NCBI GenBank assembly: GCA_047633195.1
Contig: JBLIEU010000011.1
Location: 1-64,000, forward strand
Direction: 5' to 3'
Length of the DNA stretch: 64,000 bases
DNA from: JAKVAV01 sp047633195
GTDB taxonomy: Bacteria; Bacteroidota; Bacteroidia; Flavobacteriales_D; Cryomorphaceae
Of this stretch, positions 7,230-16,180 are shown in pieces. The first letter of the stretch is position 1. Every line of letters begins with the position of its first letter. The notes beneath the pieces are model-generated. The model did no database searches and was not told the origin of the DNA. It saw only the letters and a list, made by a program, of their open reading frames with translations. Position numbers and translations under genes: made by a program.

Positions 7230-9092
7230 TTGGAAGAACTTAAAACAATAAAGCACAATAAGGAAAGCAAGAAGGATGTTGCGATACTTTTTGCAGGCGA
7301 CTCTGGTGATGGAATTCAATTGACGGGAAGTCAATTTTCCAATACCAGCGCACTCTTCGGTAACGATGTCAGTACTTTCCCTGATTATCCAGCTGAGATT
7401 CGCGCCCCTCAAGGCACAATAGCAGGAGTATCTGGTTTTCAGCTCAACTTTGGGAGTATCGAAATCTTCACTCCTGGAGATATGTGTGATGTACTTGTGG
7501 TAATGAATGCTGCGGCGCTCAAGGCCAATTTGAGCAAACTCAAAATCGGCGGGACTATCATTGCCAATACCGGTGGGTTTGACAAAAAGAACTTAAAACT
7601 TTCGGGTTACGTGGATATGCGAAATCCGCTAGAGGACAATAGCCTCGGCAAGTACCGTGTCATCGAAATAGACGTGACCAAGCTTACCCGCGAATCTTTG
7701 AAGGAATCTCCTCTCGGCATGAAAGAGAAGGATAGGAGTAAGAACATGTTTGTTCTCGGATTCCTTTACTGGATGTACAACCGAAAGCTTGAGCCGACCA
7801 AAAAATTCCTTCACGAGAAGTTTAGAAGCAAGCCCGATTTGATTGATGCCAACATTGCTGTGCTCAAAGCGGGATACAATTATGGCGATACCAGCGAGAC
7901 TTTTACCACACGCTACGAAGTAAAGCCAGCTCCTCTTCCAAAGGGTGTCTATAGAAATATCATGGGAAATCAAGGCCTTGCCATCGGATTAGTCGCTGCT
8001 TCGCGCAAAGCGGGATTGCCTCTCTTTTACGGGAGCTATCCCATTACTCCTGCCTCCGACATTCTTCACGAATTGTCCAAGCACAAAAATTTTAACGTTC
8101 GATCCTTTCAAGCAGAAGATGAAATCGCCGCTATCACTTCGGCGATTGGAGCTTCCTTTGCAGGAAATATCGGGATCACCGCATCCAGCGGCCCTGGTAT
8201 AGCGCTGAAAGGCGAGGCCCTCGGTTTGGCTTGCATTTTGGAAATCCCCCTTGTTGTAATAAACGTACAGCGCGGTGGGCCCTCTACCGGTTTGCCCACC
8301 AAAACGGAACAAGCTGATTTACTTCAAGCGATTTATGGTCGAAATGGTGAAGCACCTATTCCAGTGATTGCTGCCAGCTCGCCACGTGATTGTTTCAATC
8401 AAGCTTTTGAAGCAGTGCGTATTGCGATTGAACACATGACTCCTGTCTTCCTTTTAAGTGATGGTTACATTGCCAACGGTGCAGAGCCGTGGAGATTTCC
8501 ATCAGAAGATAAGTTGAGAGCCATTCATCCCCCGATGATCAAGGAAGCCAGTGATGAGGAATTTTTGCCTTATCGACGCGATGAGAAGGGAGTAAGGCAA
8601 TGGGCTGTTCCCGGCATCAAAGGCTTGGAGCACCGAATAGGTGGCTTGGAGAAGCAGGATGAAACGGGAAACGTTTCTTACGACCCTGGCAACCACGAGA
8701 AGATGGTGGGGCTTCGGGCGGAGAAGATTGCCAAAATCGCTGATTTTATTCCCTTGCAAAAGGTGGATCAAGGTGAAGATACAGGCAAGCTTTGTATCCT
8801 CGGATGGGGATCGACATATGGCGCGATCAAAACAGCTGTAAAAGAACTTTTACTCGAAGGTCATTCGGTCTCTCAAGTTCACGTGAAGTACCTTTTCCCA
8901 TTCCCCAAAAACCTTGAAGAACTGCTCAAGGGGTTCGACAAAGTCGTCGTGCCAGAATTGAACAAAGGTCAATTGGTGAAAATCATTAGGAGTGAATTTC
9001 TGATTGACGCGAAACCGTTGAGTAAAGTAAAAGGACTGCCTTTTACGTCCGTTGAGATTAAAGATGCAGCCCTTAAATACCTCGAAGTATGA
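7230..9092 (+). CDS. korA: 2-oxoglutarate:ferredoxin oxidoreductase, fused gamma-alpha subunit
   Basis: 620 residues from a TTG start. The N-terminal part (about 15-190) is the gamma domain (ILFAGDSGDGIQLTGSQF; ADYPAE-like FPDYPAEIRAP). The rest is the alpha/pyrimidine-binding domain (GNQGLAIGLVAASRKAGLPL, YPITPASDILHEL, QAEDEIAAITSAIGASFAG). With KorB it oxidises 2-oxoglutarate to succinyl-CoA and reduces ferredoxin, replacing or supplementing the dehydrogenase complex of the TCA cycle. The fused architecture is the usual bacterial KorA form, as in aerobic Bacteroidota. The stop overlaps the korB start by 4 bp. A related 2-oxoacid substrate cannot be excluded from sequence alone. Confidence 0.9.
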   Translation: MEELKTIKHNKESKKDVAILFAGDSGDGIQLTGSQFSNTSALFGNDVSTFPDYPAEIRAPQGTIAGVSGFQLNFGSIEIFTPGDMCDVLVVMNAAALKANLSKLKIGGTIIANTGGFDKKNLKLSGYVDMRNPLEDNSLGKYRVIEIDVTKLTRESLKESPLGMKEKDRSKNMFVLGFLYWMYNRKLEPTKKFLHEKFRSKPDLIDANIAVLKAGYNYGDTSETFTTRYEVKPAPLPKGVYRNIMGNQGLAIGLVAASRKAGLPLFYGSYPITPASDILHELSKHKNFNVRSFQAEDEIAAITSAIGASFAGNIGITASSGPGIALKGEALGLACILEIPLVVINVQRGGPSTGLPTKTEQADLLQAIYGRNGEAPIPVIAASSPRDCFNQAFEAVRIAIEHMTPVFLLSDGYIANGAEPWRFPSEDKLRAIHPPMIKEASDEEFLPYRRDEKGVRQWAVPGIKGLEHRIGGLEKQDETGNVSYDPGNHEKMVGLRAEKIAKIADFIPLQKVDQGEDTGKLCILGWGSTYGAIKTAVKELLLEGHSVSQVHVKYLFPFPKNLEELLKGFDKVVVPELNKGQLVKIIRSEFLIDAKPLSKVKGLPFTSVEIKDAALKYLEV

Positions 9093-10120
9093 CACAAGAG
9101 CAAACGACATATACAGCGAAGGATTTTTCCAGCGATCAGGAAATAAGGTGGTGTCCAGGATGTGGAGATTACTCCATTTTAAAGCAAGTGCAAAGCGTAC
9201 TACCAGAAATTGGCGTAGCCAAAGAGGACATCGTTTTCATTTCTGGAATCGGCTGTTCATCTCGCTTTCCTTATTACCTCAATACTTACGGGATGCACAG
9301 TATCCACGGAAGGGCTCCTGCTGTGGCTAGTGGATTGAAGATTGCCAATCCCAGCTTGAGTGTCTGGGTGATTACGGGCGATGGAGATGCACTCTCGATT
9401 GGTGGAAACCACATCATTCATTTATTGAGAAGGAACTTTGACATGAACGTGCTTCTCTTCAATAACGAGATTTACGGACTTACGAAAGGTCAATATTCAC
9501 CCACTTCACCTGAAGGTAAAGTAACCAAGAGTACCCCAATGGGAAGTGTAGATCATCCATTCAATCCTCTCGCTTTGGCCGCGGGTGCAGATGGAACGTT
9601 TATCGCGCGCGCGATGGACAGAGATCCAAAACACCTCCGCACCATTTTGAAGGAGGCCGACGATCACAAAGGAACTTCACTTATTGAGATTTACCAGAAC
9701 TGCAATGTGTTCAATGACGGTGCTTTCGGAGTCTTTACCGATAAGGCGACAAAAGCCAATACAACGGTATTTGTAGAGCACGGACAGCCATTGGTATTCG
9801 GTGAAAACGAGAATATGGGAGTAAGGTTGGATGGAGCCACTCCTGTGGTTGTAGACCTTGAATCTGGCGATTTTTCTAAGGATGATCTTTGGAAACACGA
9901 CAAAACGGATCGCTCAAAAGCAGGTATTTTGATGCGGTGCTTTGATACGCCAACAGGTGATTCAGCCAGCTTACCACGTCCATTTGGTGTTTTCTATCAA
10001 GAGGAAAAAACGTGCTACGAAGATATGCTGCACGAACAAATCAAGACAAGCTTAGAGCAAAAAGGCGAAGGCGATTTGCAGGAGCTCTTAAGCGGAAACA
10101 ATACTTGGGAAATTCAGTAG
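9089..10120 (+). CDS. korB: 2-oxoglutarate:ferredoxin oxidoreductase, beta subunit
   Basis: 343 residues. This subunit binds thiamine diphosphate: the GDGD motif is at 97-100 and the conserved asparagines follow in LLFNNEIYGLTKGQYSPTS. Cysteines C22, C25 (WCPGCGD) and C56 (GIGCSS) are the ones that hold the 4Fe-4S cluster in this family. It starts inside the korA stop (ATGA), giving 1:1 translation with KorA. It ends 7 bp from the convergent nadE stop. The combination of fused KorA and a 343-residue KorB fits the 2-oxoglutarate enzyme better than pyruvate oxidoreductase. Confidence 0.92.
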   Translation: MTQEQTTYTAKDFSSDQEIRWCPGCGDYSILKQVQSVLPEIGVAKEDIVFISGIGCSSRFPYYLNTYGMHSIHGRAPAVASGLKIANPSLSVWVITGDGDALSIGGNHIIHLLRRNFDMNVLLFNNEIYGLTKGQYSPTSPEGKVTKSTPMGSVDHPFNPLALAAGADGTFIARAMDRDPKHLRTILKEADDHKGTSLIEIYQNCNVFNDGAFGVFTDKATKANTTVFVEHGQPLVFGENENMGVRLDGATPVVVDLESGDFSKDDLWKHDKTDRSKAGILMRCFDTPTGDSASLPRPFGVFYQEEKTCYEDMLHEQIKTSLEQKGEGDLQELLSGNNTWEIQ

Positions 10121-10127
10121 GTTTAGA

Positions 10128-10910
10128 TTAGCCTCTCAGCTCTTGAGGAATTTCACAAACGGGAATCGGTACCATCTTGTGCTTATTGCGCATGTGGTAG
10201 CCTTGATAAATTTCAAAGACTTCTTTTTTTCTCCCCTCTAGAGATTGCAAATCGCCGGTGAATTCCATCGCCCATTCTAGTTCGGGATAGCTTGCGCCAA
10301 TTTGGTCTTCATCGGTGCGGTCATCGCCCCAAAGACCATCTGTAGGCGGCGCCTGCATTATTTCATCGATCACACCCAACTCTTTTCCAAGGGCGTAAAC
10401 CTCGGTTTTATTCAAATCGGCAATCGGGCTGAGGTCAACACCGCCATCTCCGTATTTGGTGTAAAACCCAACTCCGAAATCCTCCACTTTATTTCCCGTT
10501 CCAGCAACCAAGTAGTTGTTCAATCCGGCAAAGTAATAAAGGGTTGACATGCGAAAGCGAGCTCGGGTATTTACCAAGCTGAATTCGTGCTTATCGGCAT
10601 CGATTGAGGGCGGTAAAGCATGAACAAAGTCGTCAAAGATTTTAGTTAGCTCGACCCATTGCGAAGTGACGTTATTGCGGTGGGTCTTAAGCTTTGTAAT
10701 ATGTGTGGCTGCTCTGGAAACTTGATTGGCCGCTTGATGGATGGGCATCTCTACGCAAAGGGTAGGGAGACCTGTAAGGGCACACAAAGATGAGGTTACA
10801 GCAGAATCAATTCCACCCGAGACGCCAACCACGAAGCCTTTGGTATTGGCTTGGTCAGCATATGTTTTCATCCAATGTACAATGTGTTGAACCACCGCCT
10901 CAGTCTGCAT
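10128..10910 (-). CDS. nadE: NH3-dependent NAD+ synthetase
   Basis: 260 residues. It catalyses the last step of NAD+ synthesis, the ATP-dependent amidation of deamido-NAD+. The PP-loop SGGIDS is at 31-36, and the substrate region GTGNKVEDFGVGFYTKYGDGGVD is split over about 137-160. There is no N-terminal glutaminase domain, so ammonia is the expected nitrogen donor. It lies close to gldB, which is divergent from an intervening outer-membrane protein gene; nadE and gldB are also neighbours in gliding flavobacteria. It follows that outer-membrane protein gene by 39 bp on the same strand. Confidence 0.93.
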   Translation of the reverse strand: MQTEAVVQHIVHWMKTYADQANTKGFVVGVSGGIDSAVTSSLCALTGLPTLCVEMPIHQAANQVSRAATHITKLKTHRNNVTSQWVELTKIFDDFVHALPPSIDADKHEFSLVNTRARFRMSTLYYFAGLNNYLVAGTGNKVEDFGVGFYTKYGDGGVDLSPIADLNKTEVYALGKELGVIDEIMQAPPTDGLWGDDRTDEDQIGASYPELEWAMEFTGDLQSLEGRKKEVFEIYQGYHMRNKHKMVPIPVCEIPQELRG

Positions 10911-10949
10911 AATTCCTTTATTTCTTAACGAAAAGTAGAGTGCTCTTGT

Positions 10950-11777
10950 TTAGAAATAGACGCCAGCGGTGATGGTGAATAGATTGGTTGCCGCTTTGAC
11001 TTTATCTGTTTGTGGTGTCCCATCATCGGATAGAAGGAGCTGACCAGCCCCATCCAATTTTGCTCGTTTGTAATCATCGCTAAATACATTGCTGAGGCCA
11101 TTGTTATAAGCAGCACTAAAATAGAGGTTGGTGGTTCCTCCAATACTGTATTCAAAACCACCCTCGATCCGAAGACCAAATCGAAATAGAGACGTAAAGT
11201 CAGAAGCATCATCATCCTCAACAGATTCAATCACAGCTTCGCTGACGGCATCCACATCTCTGTAGTCAAAAGTACTTGAAGTGTTGAAGGATGCATCAAA
11301 ACCGACTCTTCCAAAGTAGCGCATGTAACCTATCTCATTCGTTCGCAATAGGACCGTAAGAGGGATATTGACATAGTTAATTCTGAAGTCGGCACTACGC
11401 TTGGTCAAAAAGTAGTCGCTACTATTGTCATCTTGTGCAAAGTATTTATGATTTATCGTTCCTCCAGTATTCAGTAGGAAGATTCCCGTGCTGAAAAAAT
11501 AGTTGTTGTTCTTTGCTATTCTGAAATCAGTATTCAGACCAAAGGCAATATTGAACCGTGTTCCATCAGACTCTACCGCGCCCGCATCTCCAGAAGCATT
11601 AAACCAAGAAATGACTGGGGAGAAAGAGAGTCCCAATCTTACCTTTTGGCCCTGATCGGTTTGAGGTGGGGCCGCGGGAGCTGGCGCAGGTGCAGCAGCA
11701 GGTGGTTGTGTTTCAGTCTGAGCGATGGCCAGTACCGAATAGATTGTAGTAAGAATGATTAGCCCTGTCTTTTTCAT
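10950..11777 (-). CDS. Outer-membrane beta-barrel protein with Pro/Ala linker
   Basis: About 275 residues from the ATG at 11777 (an upstream in-frame ATG at 11834 adds a non-signal extension). A signal peptide (MKKTGLIILTTIYSVLAIAQ) is followed by a Pro/Ala-rich segment (QPPAAAPAPAPAAPPQ) and then alternating amphipathic strands ending in ITAGVYF, a terminal aromatic typical of barrel proteins. It looks like the porin/OmpA-beta-like group of roughly 8-10 strands. No function is recognisable. It is divergent from gldB with 46 bp between starts, so their promoters overlap, and it may be co-transcribed with nadE. Confidence 0.72.
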   Translation of the reverse strand: MKKTGLIILTTIYSVLAIAQTETQPPAAAPAPAPAAPPQTDQGQKVRLGLSFSPVISWFNASGDAGAVESDGTRFNIAFGLNTDFRIAKNNNYFFSTGIFLLNTGGTINHKYFAQDDNSSDYFLTKRSADFRINYVNIPLTVLLRTNEIGYMRYFGRVGFDASFNTSSTFDYRDVDAVSEAVIESVEDDDASDFTSLFRFGLRIEGGFEYSIGGTTNLYFSAAYNNGLSNVFSDDYKRAKLDGAGQLLLSDDGTPQTDKVKAATNLFTITAGVYF

Positions 11778-11823
11778 TATTTTTGCATTCTTTATTTCCC
11801 GCCAAAAGTAACTAATTTTTGAG

Positions 11824-12810
11824 ATGAAGCGCATCCCTTCGGTAGCACTCTACAGTCTGGTTTTCTTTCTATTGTCATGCTCAGGTGATCGCTTTGAAGT
11901 CGACACTTCAAAAGTTGATTACAGCCCTGAGTTCCTTCGTCTCGATCGAGCTGTTTTTAATGGGCCAGGCATTTTCAACCCTGAGGAATTCGGGCTATTT
12001 CTAGAGGTCTACACGGTGGAGATCATGCAAATGCCACCTCCAGATAATCCAATGTTGCCTGAATTTTTGCGCCGATTTACGGGAGACCCAACTTGGCAAA
12101 AACTTCAAGCTTCCATTGATCAAGTCTATCCCGAACTTTCTGCCCAAGAAGAAGAATTGACAGAAGCTTTGCGAGCATACTCGGTTCACTTCGGTGAACC
12201 CTCCCTCCCTAAATTGGTAGCTTACAATTCTGGATTTAATGTGGGGATATTCCCGTCGTCAGAATGGTTGGGTGTGGGTTTGGAGTGGTACTTGAGTCCA
12301 GGAAATGAAGTCGTAAAGCAATTGCCGCCCGAGCTTTTTCCGCAATACAAGCGGGATAAAATGAAGTCGCAATACCTCGTTGTGAATGCGCTGAAGGGAT
12401 GGCTGTTTTACAAGTACCAAGATTTACTAGGTGATAATATGCTGGCCTCAATGGTCTTCAATGGAAAAATGCTTTACATCACGAGGGCATTGCTGGAGGT
12501 GTCGGATGCAGATTTACTGAATTACACTTCCGCACAGTTGGAGTGGACCGAGGAATCGGAGTATGCCATTTGGACGTATCTCCTTGAAAATGATCTGGTT
12601 TACTCATCCGACTTCAGGCAAATCAATAAGATGATAAACGATGGTCCTTTTACACCAGGGATGCCAGCAGAATCCCCGGGTGGAGTGGGTAATTGGTTAG
12701 GATTGCAAATGGTGGAAGCCTACATGAATGAGAATGATGAGCTTATCTTGCAAGACTTGCTTGGTGCGGGCGATCGACAAATATTAGAAAAGTATAAACC
12801 GAGAAGATGA
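11824..12810 (+). CDS. gldB: Gliding motility lipoprotein GldB
   Basis: 328 residues with a lipoprotein signal (FFLLSCSG, Cys19). The sequence SKVDYSPEFLRLDRAVFNG, the PELFPQYKRDKMKSQYLVVN stretch and the length match GldB of flavobacteria. The family is related to predicted zinc peptidases, but I do not see a clear HExxH here, so an enzymatic role is doubtful. GldB is needed for gliding in Flavobacterium johnsoniae and stabilises the machinery from the cell envelope. It overlaps gldC by 4 bp (ATGA). Neighbouring nadE supports the assignment because the nadE-gldB-gldC linkage is known in flavobacteria. Confidence 0.88.
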   Translation: MKRIPSVALYSLVFFLLSCSGDRFEVDTSKVDYSPEFLRLDRAVFNGPGIFNPEEFGLFLEVYTVEIMQMPPPDNPMLPEFLRRFTGDPTWQKLQASIDQVYPELSAQEEELTEALRAYSVHFGEPSLPKLVAYNSGFNVGIFPSSEWLGVGLEWYLSPGNEVVKQLPPELFPQYKRDKMKSQYLVVNALKGWLFYKYQDLLGDNMLASMVFNGKMLYITRALLEVSDADLLNYTSAQLEWTEESEYAIWTYLLENDLVYSSDFRQINKMINDGPFTPGMPAESPGGVGNWLGLQMVEAYMNENDELILQDLLGAGDRQILEKYKPRR

Positions 12811-13145
12811 GCGACGAAATCAAGAAGAAGTCAAATATCAATATTCAAGTGGGACTAGATGAAAACCACGTTCCGCTAAAAATGAAATGGCACGCCGACG
12901 ATAGCAACGAAGGCGGAAATGTGAAGGCGATGATGCTCACGATGTGGGACGAGAAGGACGACAATACCGTTCGTATCGACCTTTGGAACAAAGAGATGAA
13001 CATCTTTGACATGCAGCGGTTCTTCCATCAGTCGATCCTTACTATGGCGGATACGTATGCAAGGGCCACAGGACAGGAAGATATTGCCAAAGAGATCAGA
13101 ACCTTTGCGGATGATTTTGCGGAGAAGACGAAGATTAAGCCTTAG
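12807..13145 (+). CDS. gldC: Gliding motility protein GldC
   Basis: 112 residues, no signal peptide, so soluble or associated with GldB. The motifs INIQVGLDENHVPLKMKWHA, LTMWDEKDDNTVRIDLWNK and FHQSILTMADTYARATG are diagnostic of GldC. In F. johnsoniae it improves gliding efficiency without being strictly required, and it is encoded with GldB as here. The start overlaps the gldB stop (ATGA), so the two are coupled. The last codons overlap the end of convergent engB by 4 bp, leaving no room for a terminator between them. Confidence 0.92.
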   Translation: MSDEIKKKSNINIQVGLDENHVPLKMKWHADDSNEGGNVKAMMLTMWDEKDDNTVRIDLWNKEMNIFDMQRFFHQSILTMADTYARATGQEDIAKEIRTFADDFAEKTKIKP

Positions 13146-13774
13146 TCACCCAACCGCTCTTCTTTAAAAAGCTGATTCGTTTCTTCGATAAACGCCAGAA
13201 TCTCTTCGCGCCCCAGAAACTTAGAAGATGAGGTCAAAAACTGTTTGGGAAGTTCTTCCCAATCTTCGAGCATTCTCTTGTTGTAGGCGTCGACATTATT
13301 TGTGAGGCCTCCAGGTTTCATCTTGTCACATTTGGTAAAAACCATTGCGAACGGAACGCCGTGCTGGCCGAGATAAGCCATGAATTCCAAGTCGATGGGT
13401 TGGGGTTCGAGGCGAACGTCTACTAGAACGAACAAGCACATTAGGTTCTCTCGATTCTTAATATACGGATAGATCAAACGCTGAAATTCATCGCGTACCG
13501 TTCTGGAAACTCTCGCATAGCCATAGCCAGGTAAATCGACCAAATACCATACTTCTTCGGTAGCAGGGTGGGTAATGGTGAAGTGATTGATCAATCGCGT
13601 CTTCCCTGGTTTTCCCGAAGTTTTCGCTAAGTTCTTTCTCCCCGTGAGGAGATTGATCAACGAAGACTTACCCACATTACTTCGGCCCACAAAGGCATAT
13701 TCAGGCATGTCTCCAGCAGGCAGCTGAGAAGCTACTGTACTGCTCTTTAGAAATTCGGCTTTAACGTCAATCAT
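13142..13774 (-). CDS. engB: Ribosome biogenesis GTP-binding protein EngB (YsxC/YihA)
   Basis: 210 residues. A single TRAFAC GTPase domain with G1 GRSNVGKSS (30-38), G3 DLPGYGYARV and G4 TKCDK. EngB GTPases act in late assembly of the 50S ribosomal subunit. Length and motif order match the family fully. It lies 9 bp downstream of an alpha/beta hydrolase gene on the same strand and converges on gldC with a 4-bp overlap. Confidence 0.95.
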   Translation of the reverse strand: MIDVKAEFLKSSTVASQLPAGDMPEYAFVGRSNVGKSSLINLLTGRKNLAKTSGKPGKTRLINHFTITHPATEEVWYLVDLPGYGYARVSRTVRDEFQRLIYPYIKNRENLMCLFVLVDVRLEPQPIDLEFMAYLGQHGVPFAMVFTKCDKMKPGGLTNNVDAYNKRMLEDWEELPKQFLTSSSKFLGREEILAFIEETNQLFKEERLGD

Positions 13775-13783
13775 GGGGTCACA

Positions 13784-14542
13784 TCAGAATTTTTTGGCCA
13801 ACCAGCCATCGAGTATTTTGTTGAATTCTTCGGGGTGCTCCATCATCGGCGCATGCCCGCATTTATCAATCCAGAAAAGCTCGGAATCGGGAAGTTTTTC
13901 GTGAAATTCATCAGCCACATCGGGTGGAGTGATGGTATCGTTTTTTCCCCAAATAAGGCAAACGGGCATGGTGTAATTATCCAAGTCCTTGCGCATGTTG
14001 TGGCGAATGGCAGATTTAGCCAATGCCAAAACTTTTATCAGCCTCGACCTATCTTGAACGAGTTCAAACGTAACATCAACCAATTCATCCGTCACAATTT
14101 CTGGATCGTAAAAAGTCACCGCAATTTTTTTACGGATGTACTCTTTGTCTTCTCTTCTCGGAAAGGAGCCTCCAAAGGCATTTTCGTACAAACCGGAACT
14201 ACCGGTCAAAATCATCGCTTTGATTAGTTCTGGTCGCCTTTTGGTTAGAACCAAACCGACGTGTCCACCTAGTGAATTTCCGAGGAGCATCACATCTTTC
14301 AATCCCTTGAATTCCATGAAATCTGCTACAAAATCGGCCAAACTACCTACGCCTGTTTTTATCAAAGGCAAGTCGTAAAGCGGCATCATCGGGACGATGA
14401 CTCGATGTGTTTTTTTGAAATGCGAAATAACCCCGTTGAAATTGCTCAATGCACCGAATAATCCGTGCAAAACCAGTATCGGCTGTCCTTCACCTTCGTC
14501 GATGAATTTGTACTGGCCTTCTTCTTTTACATGTAGTTCCAT
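13784..14542 (-). CDS. Alpha/beta-hydrolase family protein
   Basis: 252 residues. Fold signatures: HGLFGALSN (oxyanion region near 26-34), the nucleophile elbow GNSLGGH with S90, acid D202 in WGKNDTITPP and H230 in CGHAPMMEHPEEF. The catalytic triad is complete, so it is probably an active esterase, lyase or C-C hydrolase, but the substrate cannot be read from sequence. There is no signal peptide. It is the first gene of a pair with engB; the 272-bp gap on its 5' side contains the mraZ operator for the divergent dcw operon. Confidence 0.85.
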   Translation of the reverse strand: MELHVKEEGQYKFIDEGEGQPILVLHGLFGALSNFNGVISHFKKTHRVIVPMMPLYDLPLIKTGVGSLADFVADFMEFKGLKDVMLLGNSLGGHVGLVLTKRRPELIKAMILTGSSGLYENAFGGSFPRREDKEYIRKKIAVTFYDPEIVTDELVDVTFELVQDRSRLIKVLALAKSAIRHNMRKDLDNYTMPVCLIWGKNDTITPPDVADEFHEKLPDSELFWIDKCGHAPMMEHPEEFNKILDGWLAKKF

Positions 14543-14742
14543 AATGAGTCTAAGCTCCCAAATATAGACTTTTTTGAAGATGACTGCCTAAGTACCAAGG
14601 ATGCTTGAAGTCAACAATATATTGTGAAAAGAATTCGGCCTTTTTCGACTGTTTCTGACCAATTCTCGGCAACTTCCTCCCCTCTTGTTTAGCCCCTCGA
14701 ATAGCCTATTCTAGATCTGTTGTGTTAAACTTTTCAACATGG

Positions 14743-14777
14743 TGGTAAAAAATGGTAGATCGTGGGAAATTGTGGTA
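14743..14777 (+). promoter_or_regulatory. MraZ operator: four TGGKA boxes at exact 10-bp spacing
   Basis: Four direct repeats lie at 14743 (TGGTA), 14753 (TGGTA), 14763 (TGGGA) and 14773 (TGGTA), each separated by 5 bp. In E. coli and other bacteria MraZ binds TGGGN repeats with 5-nt spacers upstream of its own gene, so this array is the expected autoregulatory site of the dcw operon, with T in place of the third G in three of four boxes. A possible -7 element, TACTTTAG at 14787-14794, follows 10 bp later, so a bound MraZ oligomer would cover the promoter. The mraZ ATG is at 14815. Confidence 0.85.
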
Positions 14778-14814
14778 AACATTTTCTACTTTAGCTGTAA
14801 TATAGCTATACCTC

Positions 14815-15276
14815 ATGTTGAATCTACTGGGAGAATACGATTGCAAAATGGACGCAAAGGGGCGCTTGATGTTCCCTGCGCCATTGAAGCGGCAGCTCGA
14901 AGATGCGCTGCATGAGGGTTTTGTGATCAATCGTGACCTATTCGTGAATTGCCTCGTTCTCTACCCTTCCCAGCAATGGTCGGAGGTGTCGGGTCAGTTG
15001 AGCAAGCTCAATCGGTTTATTGAAAAAAACGTTCGCTTTATCAGGAGATTTAACAATGGCGCCACCTTGGTAACGTTGGATGGAACTGGTCGCTTGCTTG
15101 TGCCTGGAGCTTTGGCTAAGTACGCTGATTTGACCAAAGAAGTGAAGCTGATGGGGAATGGAGATCGAATTGAAATCTGGAGTAAAGCTCGTTACGACGA
15201 GATGTTGAACGAGGATATAGATATGGGAGCCCTCTCTGAAGAAGTGATGGGCGACCGCGATACCAAAGATGAGTAA
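14815..15276 (+). CDS. mraZ: Transcriptional regulator MraZ
   Basis: 153 residues made of two AbrB/SpoVT-like half-domains, each with the DxxGR signature: DAKGR at 13-17 and DGTGR at 89-93. MraZ forms ring-shaped oligomers that bind direct TGGGN-type repeats and usually repress the dcw operon. Four such repeats lie 38-72 bp upstream of this start. It is the first gene of the operon and overlaps rsmH by 8 bp. Confidence 0.96.
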   Translation: MLNLLGEYDCKMDAKGRLMFPAPLKRQLEDALHEGFVINRDLFVNCLVLYPSQQWSEVSGQLSKLNRFIEKNVRFIRRFNNGATLVTLDGTGRLLVPGALAKYADLTKEVKLMGNGDRIEIWSKARYDEMLNEDIDMGALSEEVMGDRDTKDE

Positions 15277-16180
15277 CTCAGACTACCACCAGCCCGTTCT
15301 TTTGCGGGAGAGCGTGGATGCGCTGGTTGAAGATATTAATGGCGTCTATGTTGACGTCACCTTTGGCGGGGGGGGGCACTCCCGCGAAGTTCTTTCAAGG
15401 CTAGGGGATAAAGGCAAGTTGATTGCGTTTGATTGCGATGAAGATGCGCAAAGCAATATGATTGATGATCCGAGATTCACTTTAGTGCCCTCGGATTTTC
15501 GCTTTATGCAGAATCACCTTCGCTTTTTGGGACATCGAAAAGTAGATGGAATACTCGCAGATCTGGGTGTCTCGTCTCATCAGTTTGATGTGCCAGAACG
15601 CGGTTTTTCCATTCGAACGGAAGGTGAGCTCGACATGAGGATGGGAAAGACCACTGAGTTGACCGCAGCTAAGGTGGTCAACAAGTACGATGAAGAGGAG
15701 CTGATAAGAGTGCTGAAGAATTACGGGGAGTTGACTTATGCGCGAAAGCTGGCTTCGATCATTGTATCCAGACGGAATGAGCAAAAGTTTCAAACCACCG
15801 AGGATTTGGTTTTAGCCATCGAAAAAGTTTTTCCACCTGCTAAACGAATGCAGAATTTGGCAAAGGTTTTTCAGGGAATTCGCATAGAAGTCAACGATGA
15901 AATGGGTTCGCTCCAAGCACTGCTCAGGCAGTCAGTAGATGTGCTGAAACCAGCGGGAAATCTAGTAGTGATTGCATACCACAGCTTAGAAGACCGGCCA
16001 GTGAAGCGATTTATGAGAGCAGGGAATTCAGAGGGTGAGGTGAAAAAGGATTTTTTCGGAAATCCCGAAAGACCATTTACGCCGCTCGCGGGAAAACCAA
16101 TTACCCCTTCGAAAGAAGAAATTGAAAGAAATAACAGAGCACGTAGTGCAAAATTGAGAGTAGCAAAGAGAAATGACTAA
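15269..16180 (+). CDS. rsmH: 16S rRNA (cytosine-1402-N4)-methyltransferase
   Basis: 303 residues, full length for RsmH/MraW. SAM-binding motif TFGGGGHS at 31-38, DLGVSSHQFD and RGFSIRTEGELDMRM follow; the end has the typical VIAYHSLEDRPVKRFMR. It methylates C1402 in the ribosomal decoding centre. The SAM motif is encoded with a run of nine G bases (15368-15376), an unusual homopolymer in a gene that should be constant. It overlaps mraZ by 8 bp and the next gene by 8 bp. Confidence 0.96.
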   Translation: MSNSDYHQPVLLRESVDALVEDINGVYVDVTFGGGGHSREVLSRLGDKGKLIAFDCDEDAQSNMIDDPRFTLVPSDFRFMQNHLRFLGHRKVDGILADLGVSSHQFDVPERGFSIRTEGELDMRMGKTTELTAAKVVNKYDEEELIRVLKNYGELTYARKLASIIVSRRNEQKFQTTEDLVLAIEKVFPPAKRMQNLAKVFQGIRIEVNDEMGSLQALLRQSVDVLKPAGNLVVIAYHSLEDRPVKRFMRAGNSEGEVKKDFFGNPERPFTPLAGKPITPSKEEIERNNRARSAKLRVAKRND

